Source of the DNA: an uncultured Bacilli bacterium | GTDB taxonomy: Bacteria; Bacillota_I; Bacilli_A; RF39; UBA660 | DNA: 37,103 nucleotides | Direction of reading: 5' to 3' | Assembly (NCBI GenBank): GCA_910588025.1 | Contig: CAJUQG010000011.1 | Span: 1-37,103, forward strand | Part shown: positions 8,838-16,994 of the stretch, in pieces | Position numbering within the stretch: the stretch's first letter is position 1 | Layout of the letters: each line of letters starts with the position of its first letter | Program-made: the position numbers and the translations under genes | The notes under the pieces: generated by a model | What the model saw: only the letters and a program-made list of their open reading frames with translations | Databases searched by the model: none | Told to the model about the DNA's origin: nothing

Positions 8838-11210
8838 TTATTTACTTCCACCACTATTATTTTGCCTAGAAGCTCTTTCACGTTTACGTCTTTCAACATC
8901 ACTATCAAGTCGTCTTCTATCTTGTTCAATCTCTTTTAATACAGAATCAAATGATACACCTGCACCTTGTGCTGCAGAACGCTCTGTTCCATCTGGATTT
9001 AATGTTCTATCCGCATAAGATAAACCATCCAATTGTAAATCGTAACCAGCTCCACCATGAGCCCCCAATAAATCTTTAGCCTTGTCCATACTGTTTCTGA
9101 TTGCAGATACATCCTCGACTTTTAAACCTGCATTCTCACGAGCCGTTGCATCATAAACCATACTTTGAACTTTATTAATCGTTGCATTTCTTAATTGATG
9201 ATACATAGAATCATAAGCATCTAATTTTTGGTTATAGTCACGTACCTTAATTGCATAAGATTCATCTGTATCATTAATATCTCTTTCTACTTTATTCTTA
9301 CGCAATTGTTCAATACTATTTTTAATAGTAGTTAGAGTACTATCCCCATAAATATTTTGAAATTCTTGGGCTAAATTCTCATCCACACCTTTATATTGAA
9401 CATTTTTAGCTACTAATTTAGCATTTGTACTATATTTTTCTAAAAGCTTTTCTGTTGCGCTCTTGGCTTCATTTTGAAATCCTACCATATCATTATAAAA
9501 TTTCAACTTAGATTCATCTGCTTCAAATCCTCCAGCTGCCCAATCTACAATACCTTTTCCAAAATCAGCCATCTGAGCTCCAAATACACCAAATTTATCA
9601 TTTTGATGAGCAATTCGGTATGCTTCTCTACGATCTTTGGCATCTGTTGCACCTTTTGCTCCAGCAACAGCAGCTTTTCTCATATCTGCTAGATTTTTCG
9701 CATTACGTGCAGCATAACCTCCACGTAATCCTCCAGATACCAGACCTGTTCCTGCCGACCCAATTCCATGTACAACAGCTCCAAATTTTCCACGAAACCC
9801 TTCCGCTTCATTAAATTTTTTAATAGATCCATAAGTATTTCTTGCCAAAGCCGTAGCTCCACCACCAATTAATGCAGCACCAGCAAGTGCCCCACCAGCA
9901 GCCAATTTTGGTAAAATTCCCAACTTCATATTACCAGAATCAATACCCGTAATATCAGAAATCAATTTTGGTGCTTCTTTGACAAAAGCAATAAGTCCCA
10001 TAATAATTACTACTTTTACCCACAAACCTTGCCAAGTTGAAAGATTGATTTGTGCATTACTCAAGAAAAATACAACCATATACATTAAAAATACTCGAAT
10101 AAATACTTCTAAATAAACTGCAATCGTCTTTTTTACCCATTTATCAAACTGTGTATCTTTTCCAGGCATAGCTCTTAAAAAGATAGGAATAGGAGCAATC
10201 AACTGTAAAAATGCTAGACGAGCTGTTCGAATTCCTAAATCAATACAGAAAGAAACTAACAAATAAAGTAAGAATCCAGCACACAAAGTTGAAACAAAAG
10301 CCGAATAAGTAATTTCTACCGTTTCATTTCCATCCATACTTTTTGCACCTTCATGAATGACATTAGCTAAAGAAATAATCTGTGTAAAATCACCATCATT
10401 AATAATAGACCATTTCATTTGGTCCCATGTATAATGCGTATAATCAATCGCATTTCCGGCCCAGTTTACAGTTGCTCCAGACGCTCCACAAGCAACAGCC
10501 CCAACTGCTAACCCAGCTGGCGCTCCCATACCAAAAGTAAAAATAGAAACACCTACTCCAGTCGCTGCTCCTGCAATACAACCAAGAATTGATCCAGTAT
10601 TCACGTATCCATTCTTTGCTGTAAACTCTCCTGCATTATACTGAAATTTCTTATTATCGGGATTTAAAAAAGCATTTAAAGCAGTGAATGACATAATTCG
10701 TCCATAAGAACTAATTTGTGCTTGCGCCATATCTTTTGAACTTAGCGTAACAACTTTCTCTGTATAATTTACCCCATCTTCGGCATATTCCCGCACCGTA
10801 ACATCCGTTTCATGATTACCAAATAAAATAGTTCCAATTACATTATTTTCTAATATAAAATTTTGTAATTTTCGAGAATAAGAAAAGACGGTTGGTAAAA
10901 GTCCAATAATAATTAAAGAAGTAACCAACTTTGTTGCCAACTTAGACATACTTTTATCGCCTTTGGATAAATTATCAGGATTTACGATAGCCATTAAAAG
11001 ATTATAAGCTAGCACAAAAAGCATAACTACTCCCAAAACGACATAAACACGTTGAGCAAAACTTTCAAAAGTAGCATCAGTGAATATTTCCGTTTGAGCT
11101 ATTTTTAAAAATAATTCATACAACCAAGCAATTGCAGAATATAAAGCAGAATCAATAACTAAACATAATTGCGATATCTTTGCATCTAACCATAACCACG
11201 AGATTAACAT
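8838..11210 (-). CDS. VirB6/TrbL-like polytopic channel protein
   Basis: 790-aa membrane protein. Hydrophobic helices lie at about 53-76, 93-109, a long Gly/Ala-rich pair at 205-250, then about 305-325, 331-347, 362-385 and 396-412. The segment FVKEAPKLISDITGID (409-424), followed by a Gly/Ala-rich stretch (437-456), resembles the end of the membrane domain in Gram-positive VirB6-like proteins. The last 330 residues are soluble, charged and mostly helical (many Lys, Glu, Asp, Ala), ending in a basic Arg/Ser-rich tail. It lies next to the PrgI-like gene in the usual T4SS order. It would form the inner-membrane channel; the long tail may be cytoplasmic and bind ATPases. Family assignment rests on topology and context. 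Confidence 0.82.
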   Translation of the reverse strand: MLISWLWLDAKISQLCLVIDSALYSAIAWLYELFLKIAQTEIFTDATFESFAQRVYVVLGVVMLFVLAYNLLMAIVNPDNLSKGDKSMSKLATKLVTSLIIIGLLPTVFSYSRKLQNFILENNVIGTILFGNHETDVTVREYAEDGVNYTEKVVTLSSKDMAQAQISSYGRIMSFTALNAFLNPDNKKFQYNAGEFTAKNGYVNTGSILGCIAGAATGVGVSIFTFGMGAPAGLAVGAVACGASGATVNWAGNAIDYTHYTWDQMKWSIINDGDFTQIISLANVIHEGAKSMDGNETVEITYSAFVSTLCAGFLLYLLVSFCIDLGIRTARLAFLQLIAPIPIFLRAMPGKDTQFDKWVKKTIAVYLEVFIRVFLMYMVVFFLSNAQINLSTWQGLWVKVVIIMGLIAFVKEAPKLISDITGIDSGNMKLGILPKLAAGGALAGAALIGGGATALARNTYGSIKKFNEAEGFRGKFGAVVHGIGSAGTGLVSGGLRGGYAARNAKNLADMRKAAVAGAKGATDAKDRREAYRIAHQNDKFGVFGAQMADFGKGIVDWAAGGFEADESKLKFYNDMVGFQNEAKSATEKLLEKYSTNAKLVAKNVQYKGVDENLAQEFQNIYGDSTLTTIKNSIEQLRKNKVERDINDTDESYAIKVRDYNQKLDAYDSMYHQLRNATINKVQSMVYDATARENAGLKVEDVSAIRNSMDKAKDLLGAHGGAGYDLQLDGLSYADRTLNPDGTERSAAQGAGVSFDSVLKEIEQDRRRLDSDVERRKRERASRQNNSGGSK

Positions 11211-11222
11211 AATGATTCACTC

Positions 11223-12461
11223 CTATCTAATTCCACAAGTATCTAATCCATATAAGCCAAAAATTTCAAACAACAAATCTAATAGAAAAGGAAGCATGAA
11301 GACCGCTACTCCACAAATTAAACGTTTGACAAACCTTCCATGTGCCTTTTTCATTTCATCGGCATTTTGAGCTGATATAGCTTTTGCATAATCAACCGTT
11401 TGTAAAGCAATTACCAAAACTGGTGCCGCAAATTTAATTAAAGTAAATAAATCTTGCATAAATTGCCCTAAAGCATTGAATGAGCCATCTTCATTTTTAA
11501 AAATGGTTTCACATCCTTCTGAAGAACCTGCTATATCAATTGGTGGTTGATCTCCAAATTGATCTCCCCAATCCTCAGCTGGCCCTGTAACCGTTGAGTT
11601 AGAACCATTAGAAGAAGACCCCGGATTAGTTGGCTTAGAAGTAGAAGTGACACCTCCATACTTCAAAACTCCACTCGAAAGACCCTCAGCTAATTTTTCT
11701 AAAGATTCATCAGAAATATCACTACTTTTATCACCTAGTTCTATATCAATACTAGGAATAGTAGAAAAAGAAGTTTGCGTTAAATCCATTTCCATAGTTC
11801 CATCCTTATAAATTTTAACGCCATTTTCTTTTAAACCATTGATAAGAGCATCTCCAAGTTTATGATGTTTTTGCCAATTACTACTTACCGGTTCCATAGC
11901 ACGATAAGATGAAACATTTGGTACCGACATATAAAAGGCTCCTTTGTCATCGGTAGAAGAATCAAAATGAATTGCAATGTGCATGTCTGCTACATTATTA
12001 GCAATAACTGTACGAGCAATATTATCAAGTTGAACATCACTGCCATCCCGAATCATAAGAACATCATAACCCTGAGCCAATAATTTATCTTTTAATTTTT
12101 GCGCAACTTTTAAAGTGACAACTGCTTCAGCAGTCCCATCTTGAAATTCCATTCCAGAAGAAACAGCAATAGCCATAGTTGCTCCAGCCTCTGTACTTCC
12201 TCCTGTCACCTTTGGTGTTTTATCAGGATGACAATAAGTCTTTTTTCCACCTACCCCACTCGTTCCATGTCCAGCATTCACTGCCACAACAATATTTTTC
12301 TTAGAAGAGGCAGAAGATTCATATAAAGTAGCTTCTCCCGAATGAATTACGGAAAAATCAGCATATTTCCAACTAGAATCTAGTCCATAACTTTTAGCGT
12401 GACTTACTAATTGAAAACTAAAAAATAGGACAAGAACCAAACAATATTTCAAATTCTTCAT
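11223..12461 (-). CDS. Secreted zinc amidase fused to a VirB2-like two-helix module
   Basis: 412-aa protein: signal peptide (1-22), N-acetylmuramoyl-L-alanine amidase domain of the Amidase_3 type (about 56-268), Ser/Thr/Gly linker (270-315), then the VirB2-like module (about 317-412). Zinc and catalytic residues are visible: His65 in NAGHG, Glu112 in GTAEA, His165 in IAIHFDSS and Glu241 in IELGDKSS. The C-terminal module has Cys317, helix 1, a loop KAISAQNADEMKKA, helix 2 with FMLPFLLD, and ends DTCGIR. It is the most diverged of the six such modules here and lacks the full C-terminal cysteine cluster. It would cut stem peptides in the wall while held in or near the pilin assembly. The amidase-pilin fusion is unusual. 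Confidence 0.9.
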   Translation of the reverse strand: MKNLKYCLVLVLFFSFQLVSHAKSYGLDSSWKYADFSVIHSGEATLYESSASSKKNIVVAVNAGHGTSGVGGKKTYCHPDKTPKVTGGSTEAGATMAIAVSSGMEFQDGTAEAVVTLKVAQKLKDKLLAQGYDVLMIRDGSDVQLDNIARTVIANNVADMHIAIHFDSSTDDKGAFYMSVPNVSSYRAMEPVSSNWQKHHKLGDALINGLKENGVKIYKDGTMEMDLTQTSFSTIPSIDIELGDKSSDISDESLEKLAEGLSSGVLKYGGVTSTSKPTNPGSSSNGSNSTVTGPAEDWGDQFGDQPPIDIAGSSEGCETIFKNEDGSFNALGQFMQDLFTLIKFAAPVLVIALQTVDYAKAISAQNADEMKKAHGRFVKRLICGVAVFMLPFLLDLLFEIFGLYGLDTCGIR

Positions 12462-12484
12462 ATAAATCTCCTTTCTCTTAAAAA

Positions 12485-13381
12485 CTAAACCTTACATTTA
12501 CTAGGATTCGTAACACATGTACTACATACAGAATAATCCGTTTTATAATTACCCCAATCATCAATCAAGCGGAAAACTAAATTAATAATGGTTGGTAAAA
12601 AGAAAATACATACTCCTGCTAAAGTACGATACATCAAAGTCTTCATAGATTTTTTAATCTCATCATCTTTTGATGCAATGACTGCTCGGAAAAAATCAAT
12701 TGCTCCCAAAATAATTAAAATCAATGGAATTAAAATTTTAACAACCGATAAAATTTTACCAATAAACTTAAACGTCTTCAAAAGTTCAAGATCGCTACAA
12801 TGACTTGTAACTGCTGGTTTTACAACCTCTGTACTTCTATTTCCACCATTATTAGAAGAATTATTATTCTCCTTGCTAATCGTTACAAAACGAATGGACT
12901 TAATTCCACTCATGCTCCCTTGAATGACCGACTTTCCAGCAATCACAGATCCAATGATAGGACTTTTAGAATCTCCACGTTCTTTCGCAAAAATTTCAAA
13001 ATTAGCAACACTACACTCATCATTTTCATATTTTGCTACTAAATCTCCAAATTCTGGAGTTTTAAATTGATTAAAATTACATGTTGTTTTATCTATAGAA
13101 GAAGAATTTGTTTGATACCAACTAGGAGCTTGCGTAAGCGTAAATCCATCATAATACTCTGCAAAGATCTTTTCTTTAAACTCTCGTGCTAATGCGGAAT
13201 TAGTAGTAGATATTTGAAACAATATAACATTACCATCTTGAAGTTCCATTTTTATATAATTTGTTTTCTTATCTGTTTCTTCGTATTTCGTAGAATCTAA
13301 AACACCAGAAGACAAAGCACTTACAGGCAAGATTCCCATAAAGAAAACCAAAAGGATAAAGAATAATTTATTTTTTTGCAT
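12485..13381 (-). CDS. Secreted ectodomain plus VirB2-like module
   Basis: 298-aa protein: signal peptide ending PVSA (1-22), an ectodomain of about 145 residues that I do not recognise (beta-rich by eye, with Cys101 and Cys123), an Asn/Ser linker (170-186), then a VirB2-like module (195-298). The module has Cys195, helix 1 with VVKILIPLILIILGAIDF, loop RAVIASKDDEIKKS, helix 2 with CIFFLPTIINLVF, then DDWGNY and CSTCVTNPSKC. The loop and tail are nearly identical to those of the 13480-13947 product. It is the first gene of a sub-unit that runs on into the VirB6/VirB4 genes, with its own extended -10 promoter. Likely a minor, ectodomain-bearing pilin-type subunit. Confidence 0.82.
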   Translation of the reverse strand: MQKNKLFFILLVFFMGILPVSALSSGVLDSTKYEETDKKTNYIKMELQDGNVILFQISTTNSALAREFKEKIFAEYYDGFTLTQAPSWYQTNSSSIDKTTCNFNQFKTPEFGDLVAKYENDECSVANFEIFAKERGDSKSPIIGSVIAGKSVIQGSMSGIKSIRFVTISKENNNSSNNGGNRSTEVVKPAVTSHCSDLELLKTFKFIGKILSVVKILIPLILIILGAIDFFRAVIASKDDEIKKSMKTLMYRTLAGVCIFFLPTIINLVFRLIDDWGNYKTDYSVCSTCVTNPSKCKV

Positions 13382-13421
13382 ATCAATACCTCATTAATAA
13401 AATATAATTTCACACATAATC

Positions 13422-13430
13422 ATTATAACA
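13422..13430 (-). promoter_or_regulatory. Extended -10 promoter for the 12485-6175 sub-unit
   Basis: TGTTATAAT on the minus strand (TG-n-TATAAT), about 40 bases before the 13381 start and just after a strong terminator. No clear -35 is seen, which is common for extended -10 promoters. Confidence 0.6.
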
Positions 13431-13440
13431 ATAAAGCGAA

Positions 13441-13473
13441 TAAAAAACTAGCATTTCTTTTGAAAATACTAGT
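13441..13473 (-). terminator. Internal terminator within the VirB2-like gene cluster
   Basis: Minus-strand 10-bp stem (ACTAGTATTT / AAATGCTAGT, one G-T pair) followed by six T. It begins 7 bases after the stop of the 13480-13947 gene. Confidence 0.85.
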
Positions 13474-13479
13474 AATAAA

Positions 13480-13947
13480 TTAACATTGATTTGGTGACGT
13501 AATACAAAGACTACACTTAGAATAATCAGAATCATAATCATTCCAATCATCCACCAACCGAAATACAAAATGAATAATTGCTGGTAAAAAGAAAATACAT
13601 ACTCCAGCAATCAAACGCATAATGAGTGACTTCGTAGCTTTCTTTATTTCATCGTCTTTAGAAGCAATCACAGCTTTAAAAAAATCTACCACTCCAAAAG
13701 CAAGAATAATAATCGGAAGGATAATTTTTACCACTGAAAAAATACGTCCTAACAATTTAAATGGCTTTAAAAAATTAGGTTTACTACAATAAGAATCTGT
13801 AACAGTAACACCCGTATCATCCAATGATTTTATCGAAAACCAACCATTTGTAACCAACGAATCCGCTTGAATTACTTTGGCTTCCACATTCAACATACTA
13901 AAAAACATTGCAAATCCTATAAAAAATAAAAGCATTTTTCTTTTCAT
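13480..13947 (-). CDS. Short signal-peptide-bearing VirB2-like protein
   Basis: 155-aa protein: signal peptide (1-23, ending VEA), a short exposed region (24-53), then the VirB2-like module (54-155). The module shows Cys54, helix 1 with VVKIILPIIILAFG, loop KAVIASKDDEIKKATKS, helix 2 with CIFFLPAIIHFVF, then DDWNDY and CSLCITSPNQC. It is the smallest of the signal-peptide variants, so it may be a structural pilin rather than a binding subunit. The gene lies 11 bases after its neighbour and ends at a strong terminator. The pilin-type assignment is from hairpin topology, the KAV-ASKDDEIKK loop and the T4SS context. Confidence 0.82.
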   Translation of the reverse strand: MKRKMLLFFIGFAMFFSMLNVEAKVIQADSLVTNGWFSIKSLDDTGVTVTDSYCSKPNFLKPFKLLGRIFSVVKIILPIIILAFGVVDFFKAVIASKDDEIKKATKSLIMRLIAGVCIFFLPAIIHFVFRLVDDWNDYDSDYSKCSLCITSPNQC

Positions 13948-13958
13948 ATCATCACATC

Positions 13959-15146
13959 CTAATCATTAATATCACAATCATCTGGATCTAAAATACAAGT
14001 CCAACAATTCTCATATTGATCCATTGTCTCTGAATACGTATCAATTACACCAAACAAAAAATCAATGAGAGAAGGAATTAAAAAAATAACTACTCCTACA
14101 ATAAATCGTTTCATTAAAATTGGCAATTTTTTTGGGATCTCATCCGCTTTGCCATCCATCATCGCTTTAGCAAAATCAATACTACCAAGAACAATAATAA
14201 GTAAAGGAACAAATATCTTAAGTAATGTAACTATAATTCCTAAGAATTTTAAAGTTCGAGCCACTCTCGTTTCATTACATAACTGAGAAATATCAATATC
14301 ACAATTTCCATCTTTACATAAATTTGAATCATCTAGAAAACTTCCATCATCTTCTTCACCAATATTTGACCCATGATCTCCATCTGCTTCACTAGGTCTA
14401 AAAGACCCATTATCTACGGAACTTGGCTTTTGTGTTGTCAAATGCATCACAGTTCCACTAGTTCCATCCGTCCGAAAATAAAGTGGTGTATTTTTACAAG
14501 TCGTTTCATCTTTAAAAAAAGATTCCAACACATCATCTTCTAATTGAAAAATAAATTGATTTAATGATATAGACTCATAAGCAAATGCCTCTGATCCTTC
14601 TTTCGTACCATCCATCCGATACACAGAATACTTTTTATTACCAGACGCATCTAAAAAGAATTTAAGCGTAACATCAAAGCCATATCTAACAGAACGAGTC
14701 CGCTCACAAAAGACTTTAGCTTGAGAAGGATTAGCAAGCTCTTCATCAAGAATATCAACTTCTCCATAAATAGGTATTGCTGAAAAATTCGGAGAACAAA
14801 CCGCAGAATAAGTATAGATATCATAAAAATTAGACATATCTTCTTTACAATAATATAAAACGGGAACATCTTTAATAATTTTATTATTTTGATAGACCTT
14901 TACTACAAAATCAGTATCAAATTTATTCTTTCCAAAATAATGAATTAAATTCGACCCATCAAAAAAACTATTTTCTTTAAATTCTTTTATCAATGTTCCA
15001 TCACTTTGTAAATCAAAAGAAAACTTTAATTCATTTCCATAATGTTCAAACTTATAATGATAGGAAGCGATAGTTTCCGCAGCATTTACAGAAAATGGAA
15101 GCAAAAATAAGAAGAAAAATAAACACAATTGCAATCTTTTTTTCAC
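13959..15146 (-). CDS. Secreted ectodomain plus VirB2-like module
   Basis: 395-aa protein starting at a GTG with AGGAGG 6 bases upstream. Signal peptide 1-22 (ending VNA); unrecognised beta-rich ectodomain about 25-240; acidic Asp/Glu/Gly linker (245-285); VirB2-like module 290-395. The module has Cys290, helix 1 LLKIFVPLLIIVLG, loop KAMMDGKADEIPKK, helix 2 GVVIFLIPSLIDFLF and tail CWTCILDPDDC. The loop deviates from the ASKDDEIKK form of its neighbours, so it may not pack in the same polymer position. The ectodomain carries an FFDG motif in a context that loosely resembles YYDG in the two neighbouring ectodomains, which hints at a common but very diverged origin. Confidence 0.8.
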   Translation of the reverse strand: MKKRLQLCLFFFLFLLPFSVNAAETIASYHYKFEHYGNELKFSFDLQSDGTLIKEFKENSFFDGSNLIHYFGKNKFDTDFVVKVYQNNKIIKDVPVLYYCKEDMSNFYDIYTYSAVCSPNFSAIPIYGEVDILDEELANPSQAKVFCERTRSVRYGFDVTLKFFLDASGNKKYSVYRMDGTKEGSEAFAYESISLNQFIFQLEDDVLESFFKDETTCKNTPLYFRTDGTSGTVMHLTTQKPSSVDNGSFRPSEADGDHGSNIGEEDDGSFLDDSNLCKDGNCDIDISQLCNETRVARTLKFLGIIVTLLKIFVPLLIIVLGSIDFAKAMMDGKADEIPKKLPILMKRFIVGVVIFLIPSLIDFLFGVIDTYSETMDQYENCWTCILDPDDCDIND

Positions 15147-15156
15147 AATAAACCTC

Positions 15157-16437
15157 CTAACAATCCTTAGGATTTACTAAACATTTTGTACACTCAGAAT
15201 AATAAGATTCATAATCATTCCAATCATCTACCAAAGTAAATAAAAAATTAATTATCGTTGGGACTAAAAAAATAATAACGCCAGCAATCAAACGAACCAG
15301 AATCGTTTTAAGAGCTTTTGACAACTCATCTTGTTTTTGACTTGCCACAGCTTTCATCAAATCCATTACTCCTAAACTAATAATAACAATTGGAATAATA
15401 ATTTTTAAAGCCGTTAAAATCCACCCAATATATTTTAGAGGTGTTTTCAAATTAGAACTTTTACAAACCATTCCTAAATTGGTATCATTAACAATGATAT
15501 CATTATCATTCCCTGGACTAGGTTTAACATTAGGTTTAGAATTATTATTGTCAGGCTTCTCTTCCTCTTCGTCATCATCATTTGTCATATCTGGAGTATA
15601 TAAATACCCATCATTATTCACATATCGTTCATAATCTGTCCCTTGAAATAAATTTCGATCAAACGTACAAACATAATCTCCATTTTTAACACTTCTTGAC
15701 TCAGGATGATAAATAACTTCATGGCTTTTTAACCCCATCGTTACCGAAATAGTTCCACAATAAAGATCCATTGGCCATTCTCTTTTTTGCGCACGATTTA
15801 AAATAGTAGTTTGAAACATACTAACACTTTTAAACACCATAGCAGGTTTCTTAGAAACATCCGAATACTTTAATTTACCATTTCGATAATATCCATTCGA
15901 AGAATTATACTGAATAGAAAATGTTACTTTTTTAGAAGAATTTGCTCGTAAAGAATATACTCTTGATAAAGTTTCATAATCCTTAGGAACTTCTTCTGGC
16001 TCATTAGGTTTAGAAGAAGTTTTTAAAGGAGCCCAGTTGACAGTAGTAGCCATACCAGCTTTAGCAACCCAATAATCCCGGTCACTATCACGATATAATA
16101 AATGATAATCTACGGCTAAAGCAATTTGAAAAGGATTAACTGATTGATAAGATAAAACATATTTTGGACAAGTTTTAGTTCGGCGATATTCATCAAAAAC
16201 TGCAGAAGCTTGTTCAAATTTCTTAATTTTACTAGGAGGCGTAATCGTATGTCCATCATAATAATGAGAACCTTCAATCGTGCCATCATCATAAAAATAA
16301 ACATTCATTCCTATATAATTATTATTACTGGCATTGTAGTATTCACAAGTAGTTTCTACTTCTCTAGCCATCGTCGGAGTTAAAAAAGCAAAAAAAGCAC
16401 ATACAATACCAAGCAAAAGAAAGCTTTTTCGATTCAT
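15157..16437 (-). CDS. Secreted ectodomain plus VirB2-like module
   Basis: 426-aa protein: signal peptide (about 1-24, ending TMA), a long ectodomain I do not recognise (25 to about 285, beta-rich, Tyr-rich, with several cysteines), an acidic Asn/Asp/Glu linker, and a VirB2-like module in the last 110 residues. The module has a leading Cys (GMVCKSS), helix 1 ALKIIIPIVIISLG, loop KAVASQKQDELSKA, helix 2 GVIIFLVPTIINFLF, then DDWNDY and CTKCLVNPKDC. It is first in a three-gene sub-unit with its own extended -10 promoter. It is the longest of the variants, so likely the most exposed; a tip or adhesive role is inference only. Confidence 0.8.
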   Translation of the reverse strand: MNRKSFLLLGIVCAFFAFLTPTMAREVETTCEYYNASNNNYIGMNVYFYDDGTIEGSHYYDGHTITPPSKIKKFEQASAVFDEYRRTKTCPKYVLSYQSVNPFQIALAVDYHLLYRDSDRDYWVAKAGMATTVNWAPLKTSSKPNEPEEVPKDYETLSRVYSLRANSSKKVTFSIQYNSSNGYYRNGKLKYSDVSKKPAMVFKSVSMFQTTILNRAQKREWPMDLYCGTISVTMGLKSHEVIYHPESRSVKNGDYVCTFDRNLFQGTDYERYVNNDGYLYTPDMTNDDDEEEEKPDNNNSKPNVKPSPGNDNDIIVNDTNLGMVCKSSNLKTPLKYIGWILTALKIIIPIVIISLGVMDLMKAVASQKQDELSKALKTILVRLIAGVIIFLVPTIINFLFTLVDDWNDYESYYSECTKCLVNPKDC

Positions 16438-16458
16438 AAAAATTCCTCACTTAAAATC

Positions 16459-16467
16459 ATTATACCA
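16459..16467 (-). promoter_or_regulatory. Extended -10 promoter for the 16437-13480 sub-unit
   Basis: TGGTATAAT on the minus strand, 22 bases before the 16437 start and after the terminator of the preceding pilin gene. The -35 region (TGGTTT at 17 bases) is poor. Confidence 0.6.
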
Positions 16468-16486
16468 AAAACCACACAAAGAAACC

Positions 16487-16511
16487 ACAAAAAAAACAGC
16501 TTTCACTGTTT
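16487..16511 (-). terminator. Terminator after the compact VirB2-like pilin gene
   Basis: Minus-strand stem AAACAG / CTGTTT with loop TGAAAG, followed by a run of T. It overlaps the stop codon of the 16510-16929 gene. Confidence 0.8.
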
Positions 16512-16929
16512 ATTTTGACCAAGCATCACTTGCCGGATTTGCACAACGATCATCTGTTGGATCAGAAATACATGCTTTACATACATTAAAATCATCACGA
16601 ACACTAGAGAAGTTACCAACAATACCCATAATTACACCAACTAAAGTAGGAATAAAGAAGATAATTACTGCTGAAATAGCACGGAACATTAAAGATTTTG
16701 TTGCTTTCTTAATTTCGTCATCTTTTGATGCAATAACTGCTTTTCCTAAATCAATCATACCAAAAATAATTAATAAAATTGGAATAACAATTTTAAATAC
16801 CATTAAAATATATCCAACTGTTTGCCATATATTTGCTGAATTAGCACAAAAACCTTCTTCTGCTCCAATTGAAACATCGATATCTCCAAGCTCACCTAAT
16901 AGTGTAATTTTATTTAATAAATCTAACAT
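16510..16929 (-). CDS. Compact VirB2-like pilin (candidate major T4SS subunit)
   Basis: 139-aa protein made up almost entirely of the VirB2-like module: short N-terminus, Cys28, helix 1 (about 37-61, VFKIVIPILLIIFGMIDLG), loop KAVIASKDDEIKKATKS (63-79), helix 2 (82-104, IIFFIPTLVG), then FNVCKACISDPTDDRC. It has no obvious cleavable signal peptide, unlike its five relatives. It is isolated between a strong sigma-A promoter with a palindrome and its own terminator, so it can be made in larger amount than its neighbours. That fits a major pilin. Size and two-helix topology match the VirB2/TrbC pilins, which polymerise from the membrane. Confidence 0.85.
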   Translation of the reverse strand: MLDLLNKITLLGELGDIDVSIGAEEGFCANSANIWQTVGYILMVFKIVIPILLIIFGMIDLGKAVIASKDDEIKKATKSLMFRAISAVIIFFIPTLVGVIMGIVGNFSSVRDDFNVCKACISDPTDDRCANPASDAWSK

Positions 16930-16953
16930 AAAATTCTCCTCTTTCTTGTATTT

Positions 16954-16989
16954 AAGACTATTGTAAAGTCTTGACGCTTATTAGTCAAG
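16954..16989. promoter_or_regulatory. Two overlapping inverted repeats over the pilin promoter
   Basis: A perfect 6-bp inverted repeat AAGACT/AGTCTT (16954-16959 and 16967-16972) brackets the -10. A second, CTTGAC/GTCAAG (16970-16975 and 16984-16989), covers the -35. They share three bases. They could be operators or an RNA hairpin at the end of the upstream gene; no T-tract follows, so they do not look like a terminator. Confidence 0.5.
16960..16988 (-). promoter_or_regulatory. Strong sigma-A promoter of the compact VirB2-like pilin gene
   Basis: Minus strand TTGACT, 17-base spacer, TACAAT, about 30 bases before the 16929 start codon. It is one of the best consensus matches in the window. 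Confidence 0.85.
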
Positions 16990-16994
16990 CAAAA

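Noticed and set aside
13410..13610. Short minus-strand frame overlapping the end of the 13480 gene
   Set aside because: It reads through the VirB2-like module in another frame and across the terminator; no start signal is seen.
16970..16989. Terminator after the TadZ-like gene
   Set aside because: The 6-bp hairpin has no T-tract after it on the minus strand and overlaps a promoter, so an operator-type role fits better.
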